Positions 53,570 to 62,240 of a DNA stretch of 64,000 nt are shown here, piece after piece. A program made the position numbers and the translations under genes. Each line of letters begins with the position of its first letter. Within the stretch, counting starts at the first letter, position 1. The notes beneath the pieces are model-generated. The model saw only the letters and a list, made by a program, of their open reading frames with translations. It ran no database searches and was not told the origin of the DNA. Source of the stretch: Gadus chalcogrammus (taxonomy: Eukaryota; Chordata; Actinopteri; Gadiformes; Gadidae); contig NC_079414.1 in NCBI RefSeq assembly GCF_026213295.1, forward strand, positions 4,457,848 to 4,521,847, written 5' to 3'.

Positions 53570-53709
53570 TTAATAATAACCTGTTTGTATTTGGCCACCT
53601 TTATAGATGCTGACTATTTATTGACAATAACTTTTTGAACCTTTTATGTTGTGTCATGTGCTTTCATCAGGTGTATTTCATGCTCAAAGTATGTGCTCTC
53701 CCTTTTCAG

Positions 53710-53837
53710 GTTGGGATAGTGACATGGCCTCACTTCTCCTGCTGGTCTACCTCCTGCCGCCACCTCCAAGTGGAAAGAAGGGAGCTGTCAAAATCAGTAT
53801 CCGGGAAGCTGTGGATCGTGTAGTGAAGTTTCACAGG
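53710..53837 (+). pseudogene. Exon-like ORF fragment inside the nested element
   Basis: After the acceptor TTTTCAG the sequence carries an ATG at 53,724 and reads MASLLLLVYLLPPPPSGKKG, followed by AVKISIREAVDRVVKFHR. It then reaches a donor-like GG|GTAATT at 53,838. An upstream non-coding exon (about 52,650-52,886) precedes it across an 823-bp intron. I do not recognise the protein with confidence; the IREAVDRVVKFH segment resembles the N-terminal part of fish transposon-associated proteins, which is a recollection and was not tested. No downstream exon was found, so the gene is truncated. Confidence 0.45.
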
Positions 53838-55377
53838 GTAATTGTATCCTGATAATTTTTATTTTAAAAGGTATTTTTAAAGGTCCCATGGCATGCCGCC
53901 AGAGCTTGTGTGTTGCTGATGGATGTCACAATCTCTGTTTGTCAATCTACTTATCGAGTCTTGAAAACAATGGCGTCGACGGGTGATCTACTGATGGTAT
54001 TGTGTGTATAAAATGTAATTTTTAATAAACAATCTGTACACTTACAAAGTTCTCATTGCCTCGTTTTATATGTTAATACCCTTATTGAACTACCAAAGAA
54101 GTGTCGGGCTACTTCTAGCCTTTTAAATGGTTTAAAATAGCGATTTAGTTTTTACCATAACCACTGCCCCCATTGTTTCAATTTTATAGCGTTTTGATAG
54201 AATCGGCTAAAAACAGCCAACTGAAGAAAGCGTCTATATATGTGTTTTTTTGTGCTCCAAAACGAACGTTTCAACTCATTATCATACAAAACATATCCCA
54301 AATCCGTTTTACACCGGAATTCCCCTTTAATTGGTTGACAGGGACACATTTATTTATTTTATTTTCAAGTTGTTTGTTACATCATATAAATGTAAAACTA
54401 AATATGGTTCTTGATGTAAAATAATTAAAGTTTAACTATAATGTTAACTATATTATATGTATGCACTGTAACAGCATCAATAAAAATATAATGTTTTCAA
54501 GAATCTAATGTGTAGACTATTCATTCATGAAGTGTTGATAATTCACCTCAAAGGTGTTGGCTGTACACCAGTCAGAGTACATTCTCACTCTAGAAGTATT
54601 AAATAATCAGCTCTGTGAAGTGCTACAAAGCACTGACTTGGAGTACATATTTTCTCTCTCTGGGGTTCTAGGTTTACACTGCAGGTGTAAGGAAGCACTG
54701 AATGAGTGCCCAAAAGTACCACTAATAGAGTACATTTGTACTCTCAAAGTGTTCAAATGTAACTCTAAATTTGGAGTACATATTTTGCTCTTCTAACAGT
54801 GTTCAGTGAACACTGAACTCTTGGACCTATATATACCCAAAAATGAGTGTTAAATGTACACCCATAGAGTACAATGTACTGTGATTTTTGCTGTGTAGTC
54901 ATTTCACGGATTCCTGTGAGACCATGTTGGTGATATTTTCTATAAAATTATATTATTCTATTATATATAGAACCTTATAAGACGCTGACACCGAGAATTG
55001 GCGCGCTGCCAGACGCTGTCACCGAGTGTGAGAGGAGAGTTGACGGAGAAGATGGCGGTTGACCTGTTTCAAAGTTTATACCGTTTATACTCGGTAATAC
55101 CGGTGTTGACACGAATGTATTACTCGGTGTGAAAATGTCCACACCGTGACAACCCATTGCGCCGAATTGAAAAGGAAACCGCTATATAATGAAATAGCGG
55201 TAATATTTCCACATTAAATGATAAAATAACAGGGGATGGGAAGGGGGGATGGCTGTTTCAGAAGGGGGAGGATTTTGGATAATTTTAATTCCAAAGGGGG
55301 ATGCCATCCCCCCTCATCCCCCCTCAACTCGAGTGCTGATTATAACTCAATAATTGTATATTTATGTATATATATAT

Positions 55378-56493
55378 CAGAGGTTGCGCTAGACTTTTTC
55401 ATTGTCCGTCATTTTGACGGACAGGGTCGTAAAAAATCCGTCATTGTCCATTATTATCTGTCATTTTATTTTAACTTTTAAATGGTAATATAGGCCTAGG
55501 CCTAAGCTATAATGCTTATATTCAATAGCCTCACTTGTTTTTATTGACTTATTTTCATTAAAAAAAAAAAAATCGCAGAACAAGCGTGTTTCAATAATAA
55601 TTAATCATTTATTTATGCATTTCTTTCTGACGGTGAGAACTCGATTTTTCCGCTTTTAAAACATTGCGGCTGTTGTGCCTTAACATAGAACGATGTATGG
55701 GCTGTAATGGGCTATTTTTAGCTGAACGAAGACAATTATAGTGAAAATGAACAGTCCACTTATAATTCTTGGTAATCTTCTGTAGGCAGCTCAAACTTTC
55801 CTTCTAGCCCGCATGGATTTGAAAAGTGTGCTTGCTTGCTTGAAATCAAACGTATCGATGGATACTGCTGCCGAGGCGATTGTCATTAGATGCTGCGTCT
55901 TTGCCTCCGACAGACGACTTCTCGTGGCGGTTTTTATGTTATTTTGAAGGCTGAATCCGCGCTCAGCTGCAACACTTGACACTGGGATAACCAGCGCCAC
56001 TTCAGCCAGCGCTCTAAAATCGGGAAACATTTCCCCTAGCGAAGTGATGAGCAGCCGACAGGAGCCCCTGAACGAGGGATTTCCCGACCCTGCCATCACT
56101 CTCTTCATCGGGAGAAAATCCCTCTGCATGCGGTCATTCTCAACCAGTGGTGCAGCTGCACCCCGCGGTGACCCGTAGTGGGCACAGACGCGCTCCAATG
56201 CCTCTAGTCCGTGGGTCTTCAACGCGCTGTCAGCTGTAGGATATCGCGAGGCGCGTTGAGCACGGCCGTAACTTCGGCTCAGTTTGAAAGTTGGTGTCGG
56301 GAATGAAGCTTATGTAGAGTAAGAAAACTGTCACAACTTGCCTGTTACTTCAATTGTGATTTTTATTCTTATGTTTATTATTGGTAATGGTCATTGTAAA
56401 ATCCGTCAAAATGACGGACTGCCTTCGGATTTTTCCGTCATAGTTAAAATATATCCGTCAATGACGGACATTTGTCGGTTAACGCGACCTCTG
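55378..56493 (-). mobile_element. hAT transposon, internally deleted, with 8-bp target duplication
   Basis: The ends CAGAGGTTGCGCTAGAC and CAGAGGTCGCGTTAACC (complement of the right end) are imperfect inverted repeats. Subterminal TCCGTCA/TGACGGA motifs lie on both sides. The 8-mer ATATATAT flanks each end (55370-55377 and 56494-56501), although it sits in a TA-rich site. It keeps the C-terminal dimerisation region of the transposase on the minus strand. Confidence 0.85.
55791..56222 (-). pseudogene. hAT transposase, C-terminal dimerisation domain only
   Basis: An open frame of about 143 codons on the minus strand contains FPDFRALAEVALVIPVSSVA, then AERGFSLQNNIKTATRSRLS. This is the hAT family C-terminal (dimerisation) block, in which a Pro-x-Ser-x2-x-Glu-Arg-x-Phe core is characteristic. 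The N-terminal BED/TTF zinc finger and the RNase H-like catalytic core are missing, so it cannot transpose alone. Full hAT proteins are usually 600-900 residues. The frame shows no stop and appears recently deleted rather than decayed. Confidence 0.8.
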
Positions 56494-56599
56494 ATATATA
56501 TACTTTTTTGATGAACTTGACTCTTTTTTTTTTAAATCGCTTTCTGGTGGCTTGTTACGTCACTCTGATAGAAGCACATGGACATATCTTGTAGTGACA

Positions 56600-57012
56600 C
56601 AGCCTATAACCTATTCTTGAAAGCAAAACACCAAGCTCATTTATTTAACGAGGCAGGGTTACTTGAAACAATTATTTAAATATGTGTGAGAGGTCATTCC
56701 TCCTCTTGAGTGTGCTTCCTATTTATGTCTAGTGTACACCCCTACTGTCCACAAGCACCCCCCCCCCCCTCCCCATATGCATATGGAGAATTGTTGCCAC
56801 GTCCCAGTGGTGGTAGTATCATATATATGAAGGAGGGCATTCAATTATACTACAATGATCAATTAGGACGCCAAAGCCCTAAAGGAAGTGATGAGAATGG
56901 GGGCTGGGTCGAGGACATTTACAAGTAAGCTATAGACCTGGGGTCTCTTTTATATCAATGGGTGTCTCAAAGGACGCATACGATGATCAACTTGTGGGCT
57001 CCAGCCCTACAG
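56600..57012 (+). repeat. Dispersed repeat copy 3 with the conserved short frame
   Basis: Matches 45,797-46,200. The frame at about 56,755-56,931 reads ..GELLPRPSGGSIIYMKEGIQ.. and ..GWVEDIYK, ending at TAAGC (a CAA|GTAAGC donor-like context). A pyrimidine tract (about 10-12 C) precedes it. Confidence 0.7.
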
Positions 57013-57189
57013 GACAAGCTCACACAGCATCATCAAATGAAACGCTTTGGCAACAAGCCGTTGCTAGAAATTAATCTAAATTAGTTGACAAGTGATAGAA
57101 ACTTGTCCATTAGACCTTCAACCAGGGGCGCATCTTGGGATTACTCTGTGAAAATTGTGGGTCTCTGGGAAAAAGCCGGCCCTAACCCT

Positions 57190-57520
57190 AACCTGAAGAC
57201 CGGGCCAAGTTTCGGTGTTGGGGTCCCAGTTAGGACCTAGAATAAGGTATTCAAATTTCAGAGGGGTAGGACCTTCCTATCTCAAAAACTGTGTTTCCAC
57301 CACATTCTGAACCACTAGGTGTTGCAGGCCACACTTCTGAGAGGCTTTGTCCAAATAACAGTCCATTTGGGAAAACTTTTTTTTTTGAGGGCTAGAACTC
57401 CAAATCTCTGATATGTCGTTCTCGGGACCCCGGGACAAGGGGCGTGACCCCCAAAATTAGAGTAAATGTACCTACAGAGGTTTCTAGTGCCAATTTTTTT
57501 GTTGGATGGAGGTGCACATT
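57190..57520. repeat. Dispersed repeat CCGGGCCAAGTTTCGG family
   Basis: Related copies at 47,255-48,310 (interrupted by the MITE) and 51,073-51,430. Each has GGGGTCCCAGTTAGG, then AATAAGGTATTCAAATTTCA and the terminal TTTTTTTGT(G/T)GGATGGA block. Confidence 0.8.
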
Positions 57521-57701
57521 TGTTATGCATTAACTTCATTAATACAACGTAATAAGGATGTCTAAAGCAGGAGTTGTAGTCAACATAGTTTTTACTTGAT
57601 CTACATAACTGAGAACATAAATCACTGCGCACACATAGAACAGGCAAAGCATACAACAAAAAATAGTACCTTCATTATATGGGTATACCACATACATAAC
57701 A
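57521..57701 (-). mobile_element. 181-bp LTR of a minus-strand Ty3/gypsy element (3' LTR)
   Basis: On the minus strand it starts TGTTATGTATG and ends GCATAACA (inverted TGTTATG/CATAACA termini). It is preceded by the purine-rich tract GGAAGGGAGGAAT expected for plus-strand priming. The host repeat breaks exactly here: the relative at 48,300-48,330 runs GTGGGATGGAGGTGTACATT through without interruption. Confidence 0.75.
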
Positions 57702-57802
57702 ATTCCTCCCTTCCAGCTTTGATGTAACCTGTAAACATCAGAAGGTAAGTACTGTGTTAGATAACTATAACTATAACAGAAATAAGACACTTAATCAATC
57801 AG

Positions 57803-58709
57803 TCAGTCATGACTACAAATCAAGTCTCTGAGGTGCTCTGCGATTTCAGGGTAATGCCTGGGTGGAGAACCAGTGGAACTTGGTTGGCGTTCAGCAGCCC
57901 CTGTGGATTCAATGTCATCATCAAAGTCCTCTGGTGCTGTAGAAGCAACCTCCTCTGAGTCTTCACGTGTCATTGATTCCTTAGCCGTGGTACTGCGAGC
58001 CGTTGCCTCCAGTAGCTGGTCAACATGCCTGCGCCAGACCATGTCAGGCCCTACACGCACGGTGTACGTCAGTGGTCCGGTCTGTGACAGAATCTCTCCC
58101 AGCTGCCATTTCTGGTTTTTACCTCTGTAGTCTCTGGCAAGCAGTTGGTGTCTATAGTCTCTGGCAAGCACCCACACTGAAGGTTCTCAGTTGTTTTCGT
58201 GTCTGTCCACTTGTACACTGCTTTTCCAGTACATGTTTGCGAATGTCTGGCTTTAGCAAATCCAAACACAATCTCAGGTTCCTGCCCATGAACAGCATCG
58301 CTGGTGTCTGTCCCGTTGTAGCGTGTGCTGTGTTTCGATAAGCCAGTCGGAAGTTTGCCACTTTTTGTGGTAACAACGTTCCCTCCTTCCCACTTGCTTT
58401 CATCGACTGTTTGAAAGACTGTACATAACGCTCCGCTAAACCATTTGTTGCAGGATGTTGAGGAGCTGAGGTAATGTGCTTGACACCATTCTTTCTGATG
58501 AACTTCTGGAACACCTCCCCAGTGAATATGCTGTCATTGTCACTCACCAGTTGTTGAGGCAAACCCGTGCGTGAGAAGAGTGTTCGCAGCATGTCCACAG
58601 TTTGAGCAGATGTGGCCTGTTTCACTGTGAATACTTCGGGCCACTTTGAGTTGGCATCCACCACAATGAGGAACATCCGATCCATAAAGGCCACATGTGC
58701 ACACCTCAA
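57803..58709 (-). pseudogene. Ty3/gypsy pol fragment: integrase core and C-terminal region
   Basis: On the minus strand, 58,709-58,152 encodes an integrase core with FLIVVDANSKWPEV (first Asp), VSDNDSIFTGEVFQKF (second Asp) and HPATNGLAERYVQSFK (Glu): the DDE arrangement. The second segment, 58,177-57,803, is in another frame (frameshift near 58,160) and contains WQLGEILSQTGPLTYTVRVG then MVWRRHVDQLLE, the usual GPY/F-type C-terminal region, followed by a Ser/Glu-rich tail ending at a TGA just before the LTR. The N-terminal HHCC region is missing because of the insertion that follows at higher coordinates. Not functional. Confidence 0.88.
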
Positions 58710-59027
58710 CTTAATGTGAGCTGAGAGAAGCTAGACAATTCTGAATTTGGCAGATAGGATTTCCTGTTTTCTGGTGCATTTTGGGGATGGCCACTACCTA
58801 AGAAATCTTCCAGAATCATAACATACATTAATTTCATGTTTTCCATGCTCAAACAGCCACATGAATGGTCAGTATTTTTAGCATTGCGAAGGGCTCACAT
58901 ACATCAACATTCAATGATGTCACAAAACTGAAAAACATGGCCCAACATTAAGTACAACAACTCAATGAACTCAAACCCAACAAGCATGATATTCATTGCA
59001 GCTGTAGTAGTTGTAGTGGCGACTTAA

Positions 59028-60570
59028 AGGTTTGGTATGGGATTTGCGAAACACCAGCAGATTATGAAAATACACATCTCAAATGGTCCTATCCCCTCTC
59101 CTTCAACGCTGACTCCGACTCCACCCATTCCAAGTACATGGACGCACAATCATGCGCGAGAGCCGCATTTGGTGATAGGAGAAGAAATTTCAATGCCTCA
59201 TGGTATGCGCAACACGCATGGATTGAATACTCTGTGTGCAAGGATGCTGTGTTTTGTTACGCCTGTATGCACTTTGGCCTTCCAAATTCTGAAATTACCT
59301 TCACTGGTATAGGGTTTAGAAATTTGAAAAAGGCCATGTACAAGGATGGGGGCTTTGCTGCCCATGCAAAATCAGAGGCACACAGCAATGCAGTGTTGGC
59401 TTGGAGAGATTTTGAGAAGGCTGGACAAGAGAACACCTCTCTGTTGAATATATTGTCTCAGGACCACTCAAAACTCGAAAATCGTCATTACATTAAAAGT
59501 GTTGCAGAGGAGGTGTTATTGTTAACCGCCACACAAAAACATTGCCCAAAGAGGCCATAGGGAAAGTGAGGAAGTTGACAACAGGGGGAACTTTCTTGCA
59601 ATATTGGAGCTTCTTGCCAATCATGACCCCGTAGTTGAAAATAAAATGAATGGCGTGCAAAATGCTAAATACACCAGCCATCAAATCCAAAACGAGGTTT
59701 TGGATAAACCTTGTCTGAGATGGTGCGATCCACCATCATCAAAGAAGTGAAAGAGTCCCAGGTCTTTGCCCTTGTGGCAGACAAAACCAAAGACGTTAGT
59801 AAGAAGGAACAGATGTAATTTGTGCTACCATACTAAATGGCTGGCTTTGTATTGTCTGTCTGTGGTGATTACTCACATTTGATGCAAATTGAATGATGTA
59901 CAATTTATTTTGTTAAGAGATGGTAAATAAATACATCAATTCATTTATTTTTGACTCTTTGGCTCACAGTGATTTTGTCCTAGGAGAAATGAGACACTAA
60001 AATGATGGACTTATTTTCTCTAGATGTACCCTCTAGATGGGTATGTTTAAGTTAACTGCATCAATTTAGTAAAATGGGATTGGGGACTGGGACTACTATA
60101 ATAGTTAGAATAAACGAGTACAGTTTTTTCCGCTTCCTGGTAACCATGTCAGTGGTATGAAAAGGCCTAATACTATCAGGTAAAGCAGACTTTAGATGCT
60201 TAATGAAAACAATCATGTTTCTGATTTATGTGGCCACCACTATGTGAATTTTGGTCCCACTCTGGCCACCCCTATGAAATTATTCTGGCTCCGCCACTGG
60301 TCACGAGCTTCGAGTACGTGCACGAAGGGGTCGCGCGGGGAGCGGGGAGTGCAGTACGACCGTTTGATTGACGTACTTACTGTACAATGCCACTCGGTGG
60401 GTCTGGAAATCATTGGCTGGAGTTTTTCGAGCCCTGCCCGTTCCACAGATGATTGACTTGTTTAATTTTTATGTCAGCACTTCTAACTTAGTTGGCTGTA
60501 AGTGGGTAACGATAAGGATTTCAAGTAATTTTGCAAAAATGGCCAAAAAAGAGAATTCCATACCCAACCT
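59028..60570. mobile_element. TTAA-flanked TIR element (piggyBac/Kolobok-like target site)
   Basis: The ends AGGTTTGGTATGGGATT and AGGTTGGGTATGGAATT (complement of the right end) differ at two positions. TTAA lies outside each end (59,024-59,027 and 60,571-60,574). TTAA target duplications are typical of piggyBac and Kolobok families. Its only coding remnant is a hAT-type zinc finger, so it is either non-autonomous or built from hAT parts. Confidence 0.65.
59060..59560 (+). pseudogene. hAT transposase N-terminal TTF-type zinc-finger fragment (ZMYM1-like)
   Basis: A frame including 59,138-59,560 reads FNASWYAQHAWIEYSVCKDA, then VFCYACMHFG and AAHAKSEAHSNAVLAW. These are the Cys pair (CxxC at FCYAC) and downstream His pair of the TTF-type finger in hAT transposases of the ZMYM1/ZMYM5-like group. 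A frameshift near 59,140 separates it from a GPIPSPSTL leader. The catalytic core is missing, and the expected hAT end (CAGTGGCGGAGCCAG complement) lies at 60,285-60,300. Confidence 0.75.
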
Positions 60571-60784
60571 TTAAGTGGATATCTTTAAGGACTGATATCG
60601 TTTCAAGCAAACTAGACGCATGGGTTTGCCTTTGAATTCTATGAATTCTTCTCATCTTTCTTGACTGAGTTTTCTGTAACTCGATCAATTCATTTAAAAA
60701 AAAAATAATAATAATTATGTGCGGGCCTGACTGAGTGAGGATCCGGGCCGTATGCGGCCCCCGGGCCACCAGTTGCCCATCCCT

Positions 60785-61375
60785 GCCTTGGATACTGAGG
60801 GATCTCTGTTGGTCTCCTTTTGTATCTGAGCTCTTGTGACAGGAAGTGACTCCAGTTGGGTCAAGTGGAACGTGTCAGCTGGATCAGTCAAGTTCCCCGG
60901 CGGGTGTGGCTCGTGTGGGAGGAGTGAGAGTCCATCCGCGTTTCCTTGCTGTTCTTTCCCTGCTTTAAATTCAATCGTGTAGGTGTGAGCACCTAGAAAC
61001 AGAGCCCATCGTTGTAAGCGTGCCGCTGCCATTGCTGGAACACACTTTTGAGAGTTAAATATCGACACAAGGGGTTGATGGTCCGTGATCAATGTGAAAT
61101 GCTCTCCGTATAGATATTGGTTCAACTTCTTCACCCTCCATACTAAAGTCAAGCCTTCTGTCAATTTGGGCATAGCTGCATTCTGCAGCGTTTAGAGATC
61201 TTGACACAAAAGTGATGGGCCGCTACGTCCCATCAGGCATTCTGTGTGAGAGCACAGCGCCTATACCATACGGGGAAGCATCGCAGGCAAGGCGCAGAGT
61301 GAGACTGGGGTCAAAGTGTTGTAAGACCTCCTCTGATGTGATGAGCAGTCTTAAACGCTTGTTCAGTCTTTAGAC
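60785..61375 (-). pseudogene. Ty3/gypsy pol fragment: RNase H region
   Basis: Minus-strand reading gives [20 protein letters not shown] (with a stop shortly after), then SRSLNAAECSYAQID, then after a frameshift near 61,160 GLTLVWRVKKLNQYLYGEHF and TDHQPLVSIF, the canonical Ty3/gypsy RNase H and tether. The pol sequence breaks off at 60,785, inside a segment that normally leads to the integrase zinc finger. Upstream gag, protease and the RT palm are absent; the element is cut at about 61,376 by the repeat at 61,385-61,575. Confidence 0.85.
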
Positions 61376-61384
61376 CACTCTTAT

Positions 61385-61575
61385 ATAGCTTACTTGTAAA
61401 TGTCCTCGACTCAGTCACCTATTGCATCACTTCCTTTAGGGCTTCGGCCTCCTAATTGATCATTGTAGTATATTTGAATGCCCTCTTTCATATATATGAC
61501 ACCACCACTGGGACATGGCAACAATTCTCCATATCCATATGTGGAGGGGGGGGTGCTTGTGGACGGTAGGGGTGT
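61385..61575 (-). repeat. Dispersed repeat copy 4 (minus) with the conserved short frame
   Basis: The minus-strand frame runs from about 61,570 to 61,395 and reads ..YGYGELLPCPSGGVIYMKEG.. and ..WVEDIYK. It lacks one codon relative to the other copies, so the indel keeps the frame. Confidence 0.7.
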
Positions 61576-61749
61576 CTGTAGCACGAAATAAGTCAGACAA
61601 TCGTGCTCTGGGGCACGATTCAATAGATTACTTCTTGTGAGCATGAAAACGAAAAGTTTGAGGTTGTCTGCTGTAAAAAACAGAAAAAACAGAGTATCCC
61701 TACACTATATTAACCCTTAGATGCATTTATTTGTTTGACACAAACAGAA

Positions 61750-62240
61750 GAGGGTGCATTGTACTATCTGCGCACAACCCTTCTGAAGCCTCTCTCCCGC
61801 CCTCTCTCGTTTCGTTCTGTTGAGCACATTAGTCTTAGAAACATGCGTTTTATGTAGCACGTCGTTTCAGTTTTAAAAAAAAAATCTGAAATATTGACAT
61901 ATATATAACTAGAGGGTGAACTGTACTGTCTGCGCACACTCTCGTCTGAGAAACGCTTCCATTCAAAAATGCATTGGTATACATTTAGTTCTGTGTAGCA
62001 CAAAACATCTGAGAAATGCTCCCGTTCAGAATGCATTGGTTTACATTTCGTTCTGTGGAGCACGGTTATTTTTATTTCTTTTCAGTTTTTGAGGAGATCT
62101 GCTTCAAAAATGCAAATATTGACATATATATAGAGGGTGCACTGTACTATCTGCGCACACCCCTTCTGAAGCCTCTCTCTGTCTCTCGTTTCGTTTTGTG
62201 GATCACCTCAATTGACTGAGAAACGCGTTCTGTGGAGCAC
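61750..62240. repeat. Tandem repeat, about three 160-200-bp units
   Basis: AGGGTG(C/A)A(C/T)TGTACT(A/G)TCTG followed by CGCACA recurs at 61,752, 61,912 and 62,131, each with CATATATATA and GAAACGCGTT/CGTTCTGTGGAGCAC motifs. Confidence 0.75.

Larger units (their letters stand above)
52466..54896 (+). mobile_element. 2.4-kb nested element with ACACAGCAAA ends and a spliced-gene-like cassette
   Basis: The ends ACACAGCAAA and TTTGCTGTGT are inverted; subterminal regions on both sides are rich in GTGTT, AACACT and GTACA motifs. A target duplication is not evident. Inside lies an exon-like pair: a donor CAG|GTAAGA at 52,887 and an acceptor TTTTCAG at 53,709. No transposase is present. The superfamily is unknown. 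Confidence 0.65.
51947..54924. mobile_element. TIR element TGGTCTCACAGGAATC..., split by a nested element
   Basis: The left end TGGTCTCACAGGAATCTGTG and right end CACGGATTCCTGTGAGACCA (54,905-54,924) are inverted. The internal motif CGGATTTCGAGTTAAGCGTC stops at 52,460 and its continuation AGTCATTTCACGG resumes at 54,897, after a 2.4-kb insert. Compare the uninterrupted junction at 42,730-42,760. Confidence 0.75.
58720..60785. mobile_element. Nested transposons inserted in the gypsy pol gene
   Basis: The insert ends at 60,785 with the hAT-like terminus CCAGTTGCCCATCCCTG (complement CAGGGATGGGCAACTGG), next to the broken pol frame. The left border is unclear, near 58,710-58,740. Within it lies a TTAA-flanked element (59,028-60,570) that itself carries hAT fragments. 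Confidence 0.6.
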
